This document shows, piece after piece, positions 36,944-48,656 of a stretch of DNA of 64,000 nucleotides. Below the pieces are notes generated by a model that made no database searches, had not been told where the DNA came from, and saw nothing but the letters and a program-made list of their open reading frames with translations. Numbering within the stretch: position 1 is the stretch's first letter; each line of letters starts with the position of its first letter. Origin of the DNA: Ridgeia piscesae (taxonomy: Eukaryota; Annelida; Polychaeta; Sabellida; Siboglinidae). Position numbers and translations under genes: made by a program. The DNA lies in assembly GCA_025642075.2 (NCBI GenBank), contig JAODUO010000484.1, forward strand, positions 37,501 to 101,500, written 5' to 3'.

Positions 36944-37539
36944 CACAGCAGCTTGCTATACAACTATAAGTGTGTGTCGCAAATTCTCAACGTTTTACAC
37001 TAGCAATATCTTTGTGGGAAAAAACAGCCTTAGTTGCAGTGAAGTGAAATTACTTGAGATTCATTGCAATACTGTTCTGATTGTTTTACAGCAATTGTGT
37101 TTACAATAGTATTATTGTATAACTTGTATTGTTTGTCTTGGTAGATAATTTGCCTCTGTCGTATGTTTTGTTCATGGCACTACAATATATATTTACTCAT
37201 TATAAAACTAGGAGTGAGTATGACATGTTTATTTGTCAGGTCAGGTAAAAGATATGTTCACATTGTGCTTTTCAAGCCAGCCTTGCATAAGTTAATGTTG
37301 AGTTGAATGATGTCATAAATACATTACATTTAAGAGTTAACACATTAAGCATTACCATTATTTCAACCTGACTCTTAATGTCCAGTTATGAATATCAGTG
37401 ATTCTCCAGATCATAATATTCATGATTACGTTTTGTATTGTCTTATTATTTTTAAATGTCTACCAATAGATATGTTCTTGTCTATTTATTAATTATTAGT
37501 ATTATCAGTTGATTGTTTTGAAATAAAACTGTCTACATA

Positions 37540-38278
37540 TTTCTTCTTCAAGTAATGTAGTTGTATATACTGTATGTTCACATTGTACTTTACAAGCTGG
37601 CCTTGTTCAAGTCATTTTATATTTAAAGGTTTTAATTTTTATTTTCATTTCTTTTATATTTTCATTTATAACTTGTATGGAATTGATTGGACATGACTGT
37701 AAAAATTAAAAATTAAATAAAACGTTATGAAGTTAAAATGTAAAATAAATGTTTTAAAGGCATGTCATAATAATTATTGCCAAGGGAGCACAATTACTTG
37801 CGAAAATTAAATTTGTGTGATAAAAATGTAAATATATGTTTTAAATGCATGTCATAATTATTAGCTAGTGATATTAATTAATTGCGAAAATAAGATTTAT
37901 ATAATAAAAATGGAAATAATTTTTTGTTTTAAGTACATGAGATAATAATGATTAGCACTGCATCATAATCGAAACAATATCGTATTTTCGGCTATTTACC
38001 CTCTTCTTCTACTAATACACTTGTTTTCACCTGGATTCTAACAATCTTATATGCGGCAGAAAAACATCGCATGATGTTTTTATGTAGGTCAGTTCGCTCA
38101 GTTCACTTATCGCGCGCGTTCTAGTTGGTTTTGTGTATTCCTCGATCCGACGACGCTCCCGCCTGCCAAGTCGCACTGCCAAATGCACGTGGCGTGTGTT
38201 TACTTCCAGCAACCAATCGCAACGCAGTTACCATTGCAAGCAGTGCCTTAAAAATTGTATCCGGAAAGGCGAAGTCGC
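37540..38278 (-). repeat. Right inverted arm of the 2.3-kb element
   Basis: Its reverse complement aligns with the left arm over its whole length, including the outer end, the 88-bp subterminal repeats and the block encoding PACKVQCEHTVYTTTLLEEE. Divergence between the arms shows that the element is not a very recent insertion. Confidence 0.85.
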
Positions 38279-38535
38279 CTCCCGTCAACTAGCCTTCACC
38301 CGTCTAACCGCCTTCTCCCGTCTAGCCGCGCTCTGCCATCAAGCCGCCCTCTTCTGTCCAGTCGCCCTCTCCCGTCTAGCCGCCCTCTCCTGTCTAATCG
38401 CCCTCTCCCGTCTAGCCGCCCTCTTCTGTCCAGTCGCCCTCTTCCGTCTAGCCGCCCTCTCCTGTCTATTCGCCCTCTCCCGTCTAGCCGCCCTCTCACG
38501 TCTATTCGCCCTGTCCCCTCTAGCCGCCACCTCCC
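38279..38535. repeat. 18-bp CTAG satellite resumes
   Basis: Regular 18-bp monomers (SRLAAL / RPLPSS frames) continue on the far side of the inverted-arm element, proving that the element interrupted one array. Confidence 0.92.
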
Positions 38536-39870
38536 GACTAGTCGCCCTCTCTGTACGCACTCTACCGTCTACCCGCCTAGCCGCCCCCTCCCGACTAGTC
38601 GCCCTCTCTGTATGCACTCTAGCGTCTACCCGCCTTCTCCCGTCTAGCCGCCCCCTCCCGACTAGTCGCCCTCTCTGTACGCACTCTACCGTCTATCCGC
38701 CTTCTCCCGTCTAGTCGCCCTCTCTCTACGCACTCTACCGTCTATCCGCCTTCTCCCGTCTAGTCGCCCTCTCTCTATCGCACTCTACCGTCTATCCGCC
38801 TTCTCCCGCCTAGTCGCCCTCTCTCTACGCACTCTACCGTCTATCCGCCTTCTCCCGCCTAGTCGCCCTCTCTCTAGCACTCTACCGTCTATCCGCCTTC
38901 TCCCGCCTAGTCGCCCTCTCTCTACGCACTCTACCGTCTATCCGCCTTCTCCCGTCTAGTCGCCCTCTCTCTATGCACTCTACCGTCCCGCCTTCTGAGT
39001 CGCCCTCTCTGTACGCACTCTACCGTCTACCCGCCTTCTCCCGTCTAGCCGCCCCCCTCCCACTATGCCCACCTCTATCGCCTTTTACCCCCCTACTCGC
39101 CTCCTTCTCCCGTCTAGCCGCCCCTCTCCCGACCCAGTCGCCCTCTCTCTACGCACTCTACCGTCTACCCGCCTTCTCCCGTCTAGCCGCCCCTCCCGAT
39201 GCACCCTCCTCTACCCCCCTTTTACCGTCTAGTCGCCCCCTTTTCCCTCTACCGCCCCCTTTCCCCACTAGTCGCCCACTCTGTACGCACTCTACCGTCT
39301 ACCCGCCCTCCCCTTCCCCCCCTCTAGCCCCCCCCCCTTTTCCCCCACCCAGTCGCCCTCTCTGTACGCACTCTACCGTCTACCCGCCTTCTCCCGTCTA
39401 GCCGCCCCTCCACTATCGCCCCTCTCCTCTACCCCCTTTTCCCGCCTACCCCCTCTTCCCCCCGTCTAGCCGCCCCCTCCCGCCTAGTCGCCCTCTCTCT
39501 ACGCACTCTACCGTCTACCCGCCTTCTCCCGTCTAGCCGCCCCCTCCCGCCTAGTCGCCCTCTCTGTACGCACTCTACCGTCTACCCGCCTTCTCCCGTC
39601 TAGCCGCCCCCTCCCGCCTAGTCGCCCTCTCTGTACGCACTCTACCGTCTACCCGCCTTCTCCCGTCTAGCCGCCCCCTCCCGCCTAGTCGCCCTCTCTG
39701 TACGCACTCTACCGTCTACCCCCTTCTCCCGTCTAGCCGCCCCCTCCCGCCTAGTCGCCCTCTCTCTACGCACTCTACCGTCTACCCGCCTTCTCCCGTC
39801 TAGCCGCCCCCTCCCGCCTAGTCTACCCCCTTCTCACCGTCTACCGTCTACCCGCCTTCTCCCGTCTAGC
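38536..39870. repeat. Transition zone with 67-bp higher-order repeat (18+13+18+18)
   Basis: From about 38536 a 13-bp truncated monomer, TACGCACTCTACC and its surroundings, enters the array. Between about 39480 and 39830 the repeat period is exactly 67 bp: for example CTAGTCGCCC at 39551 and 39618. Each unit is three full monomers plus the 13-bp one. Within it, 39040-39480 is noisy with C-homopolymers. Confidence 0.85.
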
Positions 39871-42800
39871 CGCCCTCCCGCCTAGTCGCCCTCTCTCTAC
39901 GCACTCTACCGTCTATCCGCCTTCTCCCGCCTAGTCGCCCTCTCTCTACGCACTCTACCGTCTATCCGCCTTCTCCCGTCTAGTCGCCCTCTCTCTATGC
40001 ACTCTACCGTCTATCCGCCTTCTCCCGCCTAGTCGCCCTCTCTCTATGCACTCTACCGTCTACCCGCCTTCTCCCGCCTAGTCGCCCTCTCTCTATGCAC
40101 TCTACCGTCTATCCGCCTTCTCCCGCCTAGTCGCCCTCTCTCTATGCACTCTACCGTCTACCCGCCTTCTCCCGTCTAGTCGCCCTCTCTCTATGCACTC
40201 TACCGTCTATCCGCCTTCTCCCGCCTAGTCGCCCTCTCTCTATGCACTCTACCGTCTACCCGCCTTCTCCCGTCTAGTCGCCCTCTCTCTATGCACTCTA
40301 CCGTCTATCCGCCTTCTCCCGCCTAGTCGCCCTCTCTCTATGCACTCTACCGTCTATCCGCCTTCTCCCGCCTAGTCGCCCTCTCTCTACGCACTCTACC
40401 GTCTACCGCCTTCTCCCGTCTAGTCGCCCTCTCTCTATGCACTCTACCGTCTACCCGCCTTCTCCCGTCTAGTCGCCCTCTCTCTATGCACTCTACCGTC
40501 TATCCGCCTTCTCCCGCCTAGTCGCCCTCTCTCTAGCACTCTACCGTCTACCCGCCTTCTCCCGTCTAGTCGCCTCTCTCTATGCACTCTACCGTCTATC
40601 CGCCTTCTCCCGCCTAGTCGCCCTCTCTCTATGCACTCTACCGTCTACCCGCCTTCTCCCGCCTAGTCGCCCTCTCTCTACGCACTCTACCGTCTACCCG
40701 CCTTCTCCCGCCTAGTCGCCCTCTCTCTATGCACTCTACCGTCTACCCGCCTTCTCCCGCCTAGTCGCCCTCTCTCTACGCACTCTACCGTCTATCCGCC
40801 TTCTCCCGCCTAGTCGCCCTCTCTCTACGCACTCTACCGTCTACCCGCCTTCTCCCGCCTAGTCGCCCTCTCTCTACGCACTCTACCGTCTACCCGCCTT
40901 CTCCCGCCTAGTCGCCCTCTCTCTATGCACTCTACCGTCTACCCGCCTTCTCCCGCCTAGTCGCCCTCTCTCTATGCACTCTACCGTCTATCCGCCTTCT
41001 CCCGCCTAGTCGCCCTCTCTCTATGCACTCTACCGTCTATCCGCCTTCTCCCGCCTAGTCGCCCTCTCTCTACGCACTCTACCGTCTATCCGCCTTCTCC
41101 CGCCTAGTCGCCCTCTCTCTACGCACTCTACCGTCTACCCGCCTTCTCCCGCCTAGTCGCCCTCTCTCTACGCACTCTACCGTCTACCCGCCTTCTCCCG
41201 TCTAGTCGCCCTCTCTCTATGCACTCTACCGTCTACCCGCCTTCTCCCGCCTAGTCGCCCTCTCTCTACGCACTCTACCGTCTATCCGCCTTCTCCCGTC
41301 TAGTCGCCCTCTCTCTATGCACTCTACCGTCTACCCGCCTTCTCCCGCCTAGTCGCCCTCTCTCTATGCACTCTACCGTCTACCCGCCTTCTCCCGCCTA
41401 GTCGCCCTCTCTCTATGCACTCTACCGTCTACCCGCCTTCTCCCGCCTAGTCGCCCTCTCTCTATGCACTCTACCGTCTACCCGCCTTCTCCCGCCTAGT
41501 CGCCCTCTCTCTATGCACTCTACCGTCTACCCGCCTTCTCCCGCCTAGTCGCCCTCTCTCTATGCACTCTACCGTCTATCCGCCTTCTCCCGCCTAGTCG
41601 CCCTCTCTCTATGCACTCTACCGTCTACCCGCCTTCTCCCGCCTAGTCGCCCTCTCTCTATGCACTCTACCGTCTATCCGCCTTCTCCCGCCTAGTCGCC
41701 CTCTCTCTACGCACTCTACCGTCTACCCGCCTTCTCCCGTCTAGTCGCCCTCTCTCTATGCACTCTACCGTCTACCCGCCTTCTCCCGCCTAGTCGCCCT
41801 CTCTCTATGCACTCTACCGTCTACCCGCCTTCTCCCGCCTAGTCGCCCTCTCTCTATGCACTCTACCGTCTACCCGCCTTCTCCCGCCTAGTCGCCCTCT
41901 CTCTATGCACTCTACCGTCTACCCGCCTTCTCCCGCCTAGTCGGCTTCTCTCTACGCACTCTACCGTCTACCCGCATTCTCCCGCCTAGTCGCCCTCTCC
42001 GCACTCTACCGTCTACCCGCCTTCTCCCGTCTAGTCGCCCTCTCTCTACGCACTCTACCGTCTACCCGCCTTCTCCCGCCTAGTCGCCCTCTCTCTACGC
42101 ACTCTACCGTCTACCCGCCTTCTCCCGCCTAGTCGCCCTCTCTCTATGCACTCTACCGTCTACCCGCCTTCTCCCGCCTAGTCGCCCTCTCTCTATGCAC
42201 TCTACCGTCTACCCGCCTTCTCCCGCCTAGTCGCCCTCTCTCTATGCACTCTACCGTCTACCCGCCTTCTCCCGCCTAGTCGCCCTCTCTCTATGCACTC
42301 TACCGTCTACCCGCCTTCTCCCGCCTAGTCGCCCTCTCTCTATGCACTCTACCGTCTATCCGCCTTCTCCCGCCTAGTCGCCCTCTCTCTATGCACTCTA
42401 CCGTCTATCCGCCTTCTCCCGCCTAGTCGCCCTCTCTCTACGCACTCTACCGTCTATCCGCCTTCTCCCGCCTAGTCGCCCTCTCTCTACGCACTCTACC
42501 GTCTATCCGCCTTCTCCCGCCTAGTCGCCCTCTCTCTACGCACTCTACCGTCTACCCGCATTCTCCCGTCTAGTCGCCCTCTCTCTACGCACTCTACCGT
42601 CTACCCGCCTTCTCCCGTCTAGTCGCCTCTCTCTGTGCACTCTACCGTCTATCCGCCTTCTCCCGTCTAGTCGCCCTCTATCTACGCACTCTACCGTCTA
42701 CCCGCCTTCTCCCGCCTAGTCGCCCTCTCTCTACGCACTCTACCGTCTACCCGCCTTCTCCCGTCTAGTCGCCCTCTCTCTACGCACTCTACCGTCTACC

Positions 42801-45800
42801 CGCCTTCTCCCGCCTAGTCGCCCCTCTCTACTGCACTCTACCGTCTACCCGCCTTCTCCCGCCTAGTCGCCCTCTCTCTATGCACTCTACCGTCTACCCG
42901 CCTTCTCCCGCCTAGTCGCCCTCTCTCTATGCACTCTACCGTCTATCCGCCTTCTCCCGCCTAGTCGCCCTCTCTCTATGCACTCTACCGTCTACCCGCC
43001 TTCTCCCGCCTAGTCGCCCTCTCTCTATGCACTCTACCGTCTATCCGCCTTCTCCCGTCTAGTCGCCCTCTCTCTATGCACTCTACCGTCTAGCCGCCCT
43101 CCCGCCTAGTCGCCCTCTCTCTATGCACTCTACCGTCTACCCGCCTTCTCCCGCCTAGTCGCCCTCTCTCTATGCACTCTACCGTCTACCCGCCTTCTCC
43201 CGCCTAGTCGCCCTCTCTCTATGCACTCTACCGTCTACCCGCCTTCTCCCGCCTAGTCGCCCTCTCTCTATGCACTCTACCGTCTACCCGCATTCTCCCG
43301 CCTAGTCGCCCTCTCTCTATGCACTCTACCGTCTACCCGCATTCTCCCGCCTAGTCGCCCTCTCTCTGGGACTCTACCGTCTACCCGCCTTCTCCCGTCT
43401 AGTCGCCCTCTCTCTACGCACTCTACCGTCTACCCGCCTTCTCCCGCCTAGTCGCCCTCTCTCTATGCACTCTACCGTCTACCCGCCTTCTCCCGCCTAG
43501 TCGCCCTCTCTCTATGCACTCTACCGTCTACCCGCCTTCTACCGCCTAGTCGCCCTCTCTCTATGCACTCTACCGTCTACCCGCCTTCTCCCGCCTAGTC
43601 GCCCTCTCTCTATGCACTCTACCGTCTACCCGCCTTCTCCGCCTAGTCGCCCTCTCTCTATGCACTCTACCGTCTACCCGCCTTCTCCGCCTAGTCGCCC
43701 TCTCTCTATGCACTCTACCGTCTACCCGCCTTCTCCCGCCTAGTCGCCCTCTCTCTATGCACTCTACCGTCTACCCGCCTTCTCCCGTCTAGTCGCCCTC
43801 TCTCTACGCACTCTACCGTCTACCCGCCTTCTCCCGTCTAGTCGCCCTCTCTCTACGCACTCTACCGTTCCGCCCTTTTACCGTCTAGTCGCCCTCTCTC
43901 TACTGCACTCTACCGTCTACCCGCCTTCTCCCGCCTAGTCGCCTCTCTCTACGCACTCTACCGTCTATCCGCCTTCTCCCGCCTAGTCGCCCTCTCTCTA
44001 CGCACTCTACCGTCTATCCGCCTTCTCCCGCCTAGTCGCCCTCTCTCTACGCACTCTACCGTCTACCCGCCTTCTCCCGTCTAGTCGCCCTCTCTCTACG
44101 CACTCTACCGTCTACCCGCCTTCTCCCGTCTAGTCGCTCTCTCTCTTGCACTCTACCGTCTACCCGCCTTCTCCCGTCTAGTCGCCCTCTCTCTACGCAC
44201 TCTACCGTCTATCCGCCTTCTCCCGTCTAGTCGCCCTCTCTCTATGCACTCTACCGTCTACCCGCCTTCTCCCGTCTAGTCGCCTCTCTCTATGCACTCT
44301 ACCGTCTACCCGCCTTCTCCCGTCTAGTCGCCCTCTCTCTATGCACTCTACCGTCTACCCGCCTTCTCCCGCCTAGTCGCCCTCTCTCTATGCACTCTAC
44401 CGTCTATCCGCCTTCTCCCGCCTAGTCGCCCTCTCTCTATGCACTCTACCGTCTATCCGCCTTCTCCCGCCTAGTCGCCTCTCTCTACGCACTCTACCGT
44501 CTACCCGCCTTCTCCCGTCTAGTCGCCCTCTCTCTATGCACTCTACCGTCTACCCGCCTTCTCCCGTCTAGTCGCCCTCTCTCTATGCACTCTACCGTCT
44601 CTCCGCCTTCTCCGCCTAGTCGCCCTCTCTCTATCACTCTACCGTCTACCCGCCTTCTCCCGCCTAGTCGCCCTCTCTCTCTATCACTCTCCGTCTATCT
44701 CGCCCTTCTCCCGTCTAGTCGCCCTCTCTCTATGCACTCTACCGTCTACCCGCCTTCTCCCGTCTAGTCGCCCTCTCTCTATGCACTCTACCGTCTACCC
44801 GCCTTCTCCCGTCTAGTCGCCCTCTCTCTATGCACTCTACCGTCTACCCGCCTTCTACCGTCTAGTCGCCCTCTCTCTATGGACTCTACCGTCTACCCGC
44901 CTTCTACCGTCTAGTCGCCCTCTCTCTATGCACTCTACCGTCTACCCGCCTTCTACCGTCTAGTCGCCCTCTCTCTATGCACTCTACCGTCTACCCGCCT
45001 TCTTCCGTCTAGTCGCCCTCTCTCTACGCACTCTACCGTCTACCCGCCTTCTACCGTCTAGTCGCTCTCTCTCTATGCACTCTACCGTCTACCCGCCTTC
45101 TTCCGTCTAGTCGCCCTCTCTCTATGCACTCTACCGTCTACCCGCCTTCTACCGTCTAGTCGCCCTCTCTCTACGCACTCTACCGTCTACCCGCCTTCTA
45201 CCGTCTAGTCGCCCTCTCTCTACGCACTCTACCGTCTACCCGCCTTCTACCGTCTAGTCGCTCTCTCTCTATGCACTCTACCGTCTACCCGCCTTCTACC
45301 GTCTAGTCGCTCTCTCTCTACGCACTCTACCGTCTACCCGCCTTCTACCGTCTAGTCGCCCTCTCTCTATGCACTCTACCGTCTACCCGCCTTCTATCGT
45401 CTAGTCGCCCTCTCTCTATGCACTCTACCGTCTACCCGCCTTCTCCCGTCTAGTCGCTCTCTCTCTACGCACTCTACCGTCTACCCGCCTTCTACCGTCT
45501 AGTCGCCTCTCTCTATGCACTCTACCGTCTACCCGCCTTCTACCGTCTAGTCGCTCTCTCTCTCTCGCACTCTACCGTCTACCCGCCTTCTCCCGCCTAG
45601 TCGCCCTCTCTCTATGCACTCTACCGTCTATCCGCCTTCTCCCGTCTAGTCGCCTCTCTCTCTACGCACTCTACCGTCTACCCGCCTTCTACCGTCTAGT
45701 CGCTCTTCTCTCTATGCACTCTACCGTCTACCCGCCTTCTACCGTCTAGTCGCTCTCTCTCTACGCACTCTACCGTCTACCCGCCTTCTCCCGCCTAGTC

Positions 45801-46060
45801 GCCCTCTCTCTATGCACTCTACCGTCTATCCGCCTTCTCCCGCCTAGTCGCTCTCTCTCTACGCACTCTACCGTCTACCCGCCTTCTACCGTCTAGTCGC
45901 TCTCTCTCTCTCTCTCTACGCACTCTACCGTCTACCCGCCTTCTATCGTCTAGTCGCCCTCTCTCTACGCACTCTACCGTCTACCCGCCTTCTCCCGCCT
46001 AGTCGCCCTCTCTCTACGCACTCTACCGTCTACCCGCCTTCTCCTCTGTCCCCCCAGTCG
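39871..46060. repeat. 49-bp higher-order satellite (18+13+18), about 125 copies
   Basis: The period is exactly 49 bp. The subunits are CTAGTCGCCCTCTCTCTA (18), a 13-bp remnant TGCACTCTACCGT, and CTACCCGCCTTCTCCCGC (18). Variants at four or five sites (TAC/TAT before GCACT, TACCC/TATCC, CCCGCC/CCCGTC, later CTACCGTC) occur in runs, and some runs repeat in the same order, indicating block amplification. The 49-bp period shifts frame each unit, so this part is not open. Very strong C+T bias on plus. Confidence 0.95.
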
Positions 46061-46120
<60 letters not shown>

Positions 46121-47081
46121 GCAATCTACCGTCTACCCGCCTTCTATCGTCTAGTCGCTCTCTCTCTACGCACTCTACCGTCTACCCGCCTTCTCCCGTC
46201 TAGTCGCCCTCTCTCTATCGCACTCTACCGTCTACCCGCCTACTACCGGGTTTGTCCTCTTCTCTCTTCTCTCTCTTCTCTGATCTTCTTCTCTCTCTCA
46301 ACTCTCCTCTGGGTTCTTTCTCTCTAATTCTCTCTCTCTCTCTCTCTCCTTGTCTCTCTGTTTCTACCTAATGCGGTCCGCCTTCTACCGTAGTCGTCTC
46401 TCTACTATGCACTCTTACCGTCTACATGGGCCTTCTCCGTCTAGTCGCTTTTCTCTCTACGCACTCTACCGTCTACCCGCCTTCTACAGTCAGTCGCACA
46501 TTTTCTAGCTATCTACCGTTACCGGAACTTCTACCGTCTAGTCGCCCTTCTCTCTACGGCACTCTACCGTCTACCAGCCTATCTACCCATCGCTCTCTCT
46601 CTAGTCGCACTCTACCGTCTACCCGCCTTCTACCGTCTACCCGCCTTCCCACCGTCTAGTCGTTTCTCCTAGACTCGTACCGTCTAAGTTCTACGTCTAG
46701 TGCTCACTCAGTGCCACGTCGACCGGGCTACCGTCGTTCTCCTCTAGCACGACTCACTCTCTCTCTCTCTCTCACTCTACCGTCTACCGCCTCTACCGTC
46801 TACATGCCTTCTACCGTCTAGTCGCCCTCTCTCTACGCACTCTACCGTCTACCCGCCTTCTACCGTCTAGTCGCTCTCTCTCTATGCACTCTACCGTCTA
46901 CGTCTGTCGCTCTCTCTATGCACGTCTACCGCTCGTTCTACCGTCTAGTCGCCTTCTCTCTACGCACTCTACCGTCTACCCGCCTTCTACCGTCTAGTCG
47001 CTCTCTCTCTACGCACTCTACCGTCTACCCGCCTTCTTCGTCTAGTCGCTCTTCTCTGTCTCTGTCTCTGTCTCTGTCTTG

Positions 47082-47145
<64 letters not shown>

Positions 47146-47745
47146 CCTCTTCCCCTTTCCCTTTACCCCCTTCTCCCTCTAGTCCTCTCTCTCTATGCCT
47201 CTACCGTCTACCCGCCTTCACCGTCTGTCGCTCTCTCTCTTCTCCGTCTACCGCCTTCTCCCGTCTAGTCGCCTTCTCTCGCCCCCTTCCGTCTACCCCC
47301 CTTCTACCGTCTAGTCGCCCTCTCTACCACTCTACCGTCTACCCCCCTTCTCCGTCTAGTCCCTCTCTCTCTCTATCCTCTACCGTCTACCCCCCTTCTT
47401 CCGTCTAGTCGCCCTCTCTCTACGCACTCTACCTCTACCCCCCTTTTCCCGTCAGTCGCCCTCTCTCTTCACTCTACCGTCACCCCCCTTCTTCCGTCTA
47501 GTCGCCCCCTCTCTAGCATTACCGTCTACCCGCCTTCTCCCGTCTAGTCGCCCTCTCTCTATGCATCTACCGTCTACCCGCCTTCTTCCGTCTAGTCGCC
47601 CTCTCTCTATGCACTCTACCGTCTACCCGCCTTCTCCCGTCTAGTCGCCCTCTCTCTATGCACTCTACCGTATACCCGCCTTCTCCCGTCTAGTCGCCAT
47701 CTCCCGTCTAGTCGCCCTCTCTGTACGCAATCCCACTAACTAGGG
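46061..47745. repeat. Degenerate end of the 49-bp satellite with (CT)n expansions
   Basis: (CT)n tracts at 46064-46118 and about 47085-47140 sit in irregular satellite units with dropped and inserted bases (46240-47560), before near-regular units return at about 47560-47745. The irregularity could be real array-edge decay or a poor sequence consensus. Confidence 0.85.
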
Positions 47746-48366
47746 TTAGACACAAAATTTGTTTAGGAAAACTAGAAAGAAAGTTGGGGGTTATTTGATC
47801 GAATTTGTTTATACCAAACTCCCCGGGAGCGGTGTTTGGTCTCAAAATAAAAACATAATTTTGTATCAATTAACCCCAACTTGTTTCTGTTTCAAACCAT
47901 AGAAGTGCAGGAATCCGCCACTTCTCCCGTAGGCGATAAGCATCAAGCAGGCGAGGGGTGAAAGTGCAACAACAATTTCGTCATTTACAATGTGCTTGAT
48001 GGCTAGAGCCTATTAATAATATCAACACAAGGATGCAAACTGATAGAGCCCGTAAGCGTATTTACTAAAATAATATCAAGTTGTGCGCTGTGGTCGCCAA
48101 CCAATTTATCTACTCGATTTTCTAATGGGTGGTCGGAACTTCATATCGCGAGTTTATTGTCTAACCGGCGAGTTCTGTGTAGCGGCTTTTAAGAGAGAGG
48201 TGTGTTGAATCAGGCTATATGCCCCGCAATTTTTCTGAAATTAAAGATGGGGGGACAATTAACGCGTCCCCCCCGACCCCCACCGAGCGACGCCCGTGAT
48301 CACAACCGTATATTTTTCTAGACTATGTTTAGAAAAATGTTCTATGTTGTAAGATGAACCACCAAG
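47746..48366. other. No gene; imperfect palindrome at 47782-47880
   Basis: Around a CCCCGGGAG centre near 47822, ACCAAAC on the left faces GTTTGGT on the right, and outer GTTGGGGGTTA faces TTAACCCCAAC. The arms are about 40-50 nt with mismatches and indels. Otherwise nothing recognised. Confidence 0.5.
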
Positions 48367-48656
48367 TGCCACGTAGACGAACACGGACACAGTCGTGTCT
48401 CTCTAGGGACACATAGACGCACACGGACATTGTCATGTTTCACTAGTGACACGTGGACGCACACGGACATAGTCCTGTCTCACTAGTGACACGTGGACGC
48501 ACACGGACATAATCGTGTCTCTCTAATGACACGTAGACGCACAAGGACATAGTTGTGTCTCACTAGTGACACGTGGACGCACACGGACATAGTTGTGTCT
48601 CACTAGTGACACGTGGACGCACACGGACATAGTTGTGTCTCACTAGTGACACGTGG
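48367..48656. repeat. 40-bp minisatellite, about 7 copies
   Basis: The unit begins CACTAGTGACACGTGGACGC and repeats every 40 bp, with GACATAGTTGTGTCT as the second part. The last three copies are nearly identical. Confidence 0.93.

Larger units (their letters stand above)
35967..38278. mobile_element. 2.3-kb element with ~0.7-kb inverted arms (foldback-like), inserted in satellite
   Basis: The ends are GCGACTTCGCCTTTCCGGAT at 35967 and its reverse complement ending at 38278. Long homologous inverted arms run inward (about 35967-36660 and 37540-38278), with many substitutions and small indels. Flanks are CTCCCGTCt on the left (35958-35966) and CTCCCGTCa on the right (38279-38287). This could be an 8-9 bp target-site duplication, but the surrounding satellite contains that sequence everywhere. 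Each arm has an outer GC-moderate part with a TATA-like box, then two to three copies of an ~88-bp AT-rich subterminal repeat, then a short coding-like block. The loop (36660-37540) holds the rest of a small plus-strand ORF and a third copy of the coding-like block. No known transposase was recognised. Class II or foldback origin is inference. Confidence 0.75.

Noticed and set aside
29369..38714. Long Ser/Arg/Leu/Pro-rich (plus) and Arg/Gly/Asp/Glu-rich (minus) frames resembling SR or RGG proteins
   Set aside because: 18-bp satellite with a length divisible by three; both strands open; frames stop where the period shifts.
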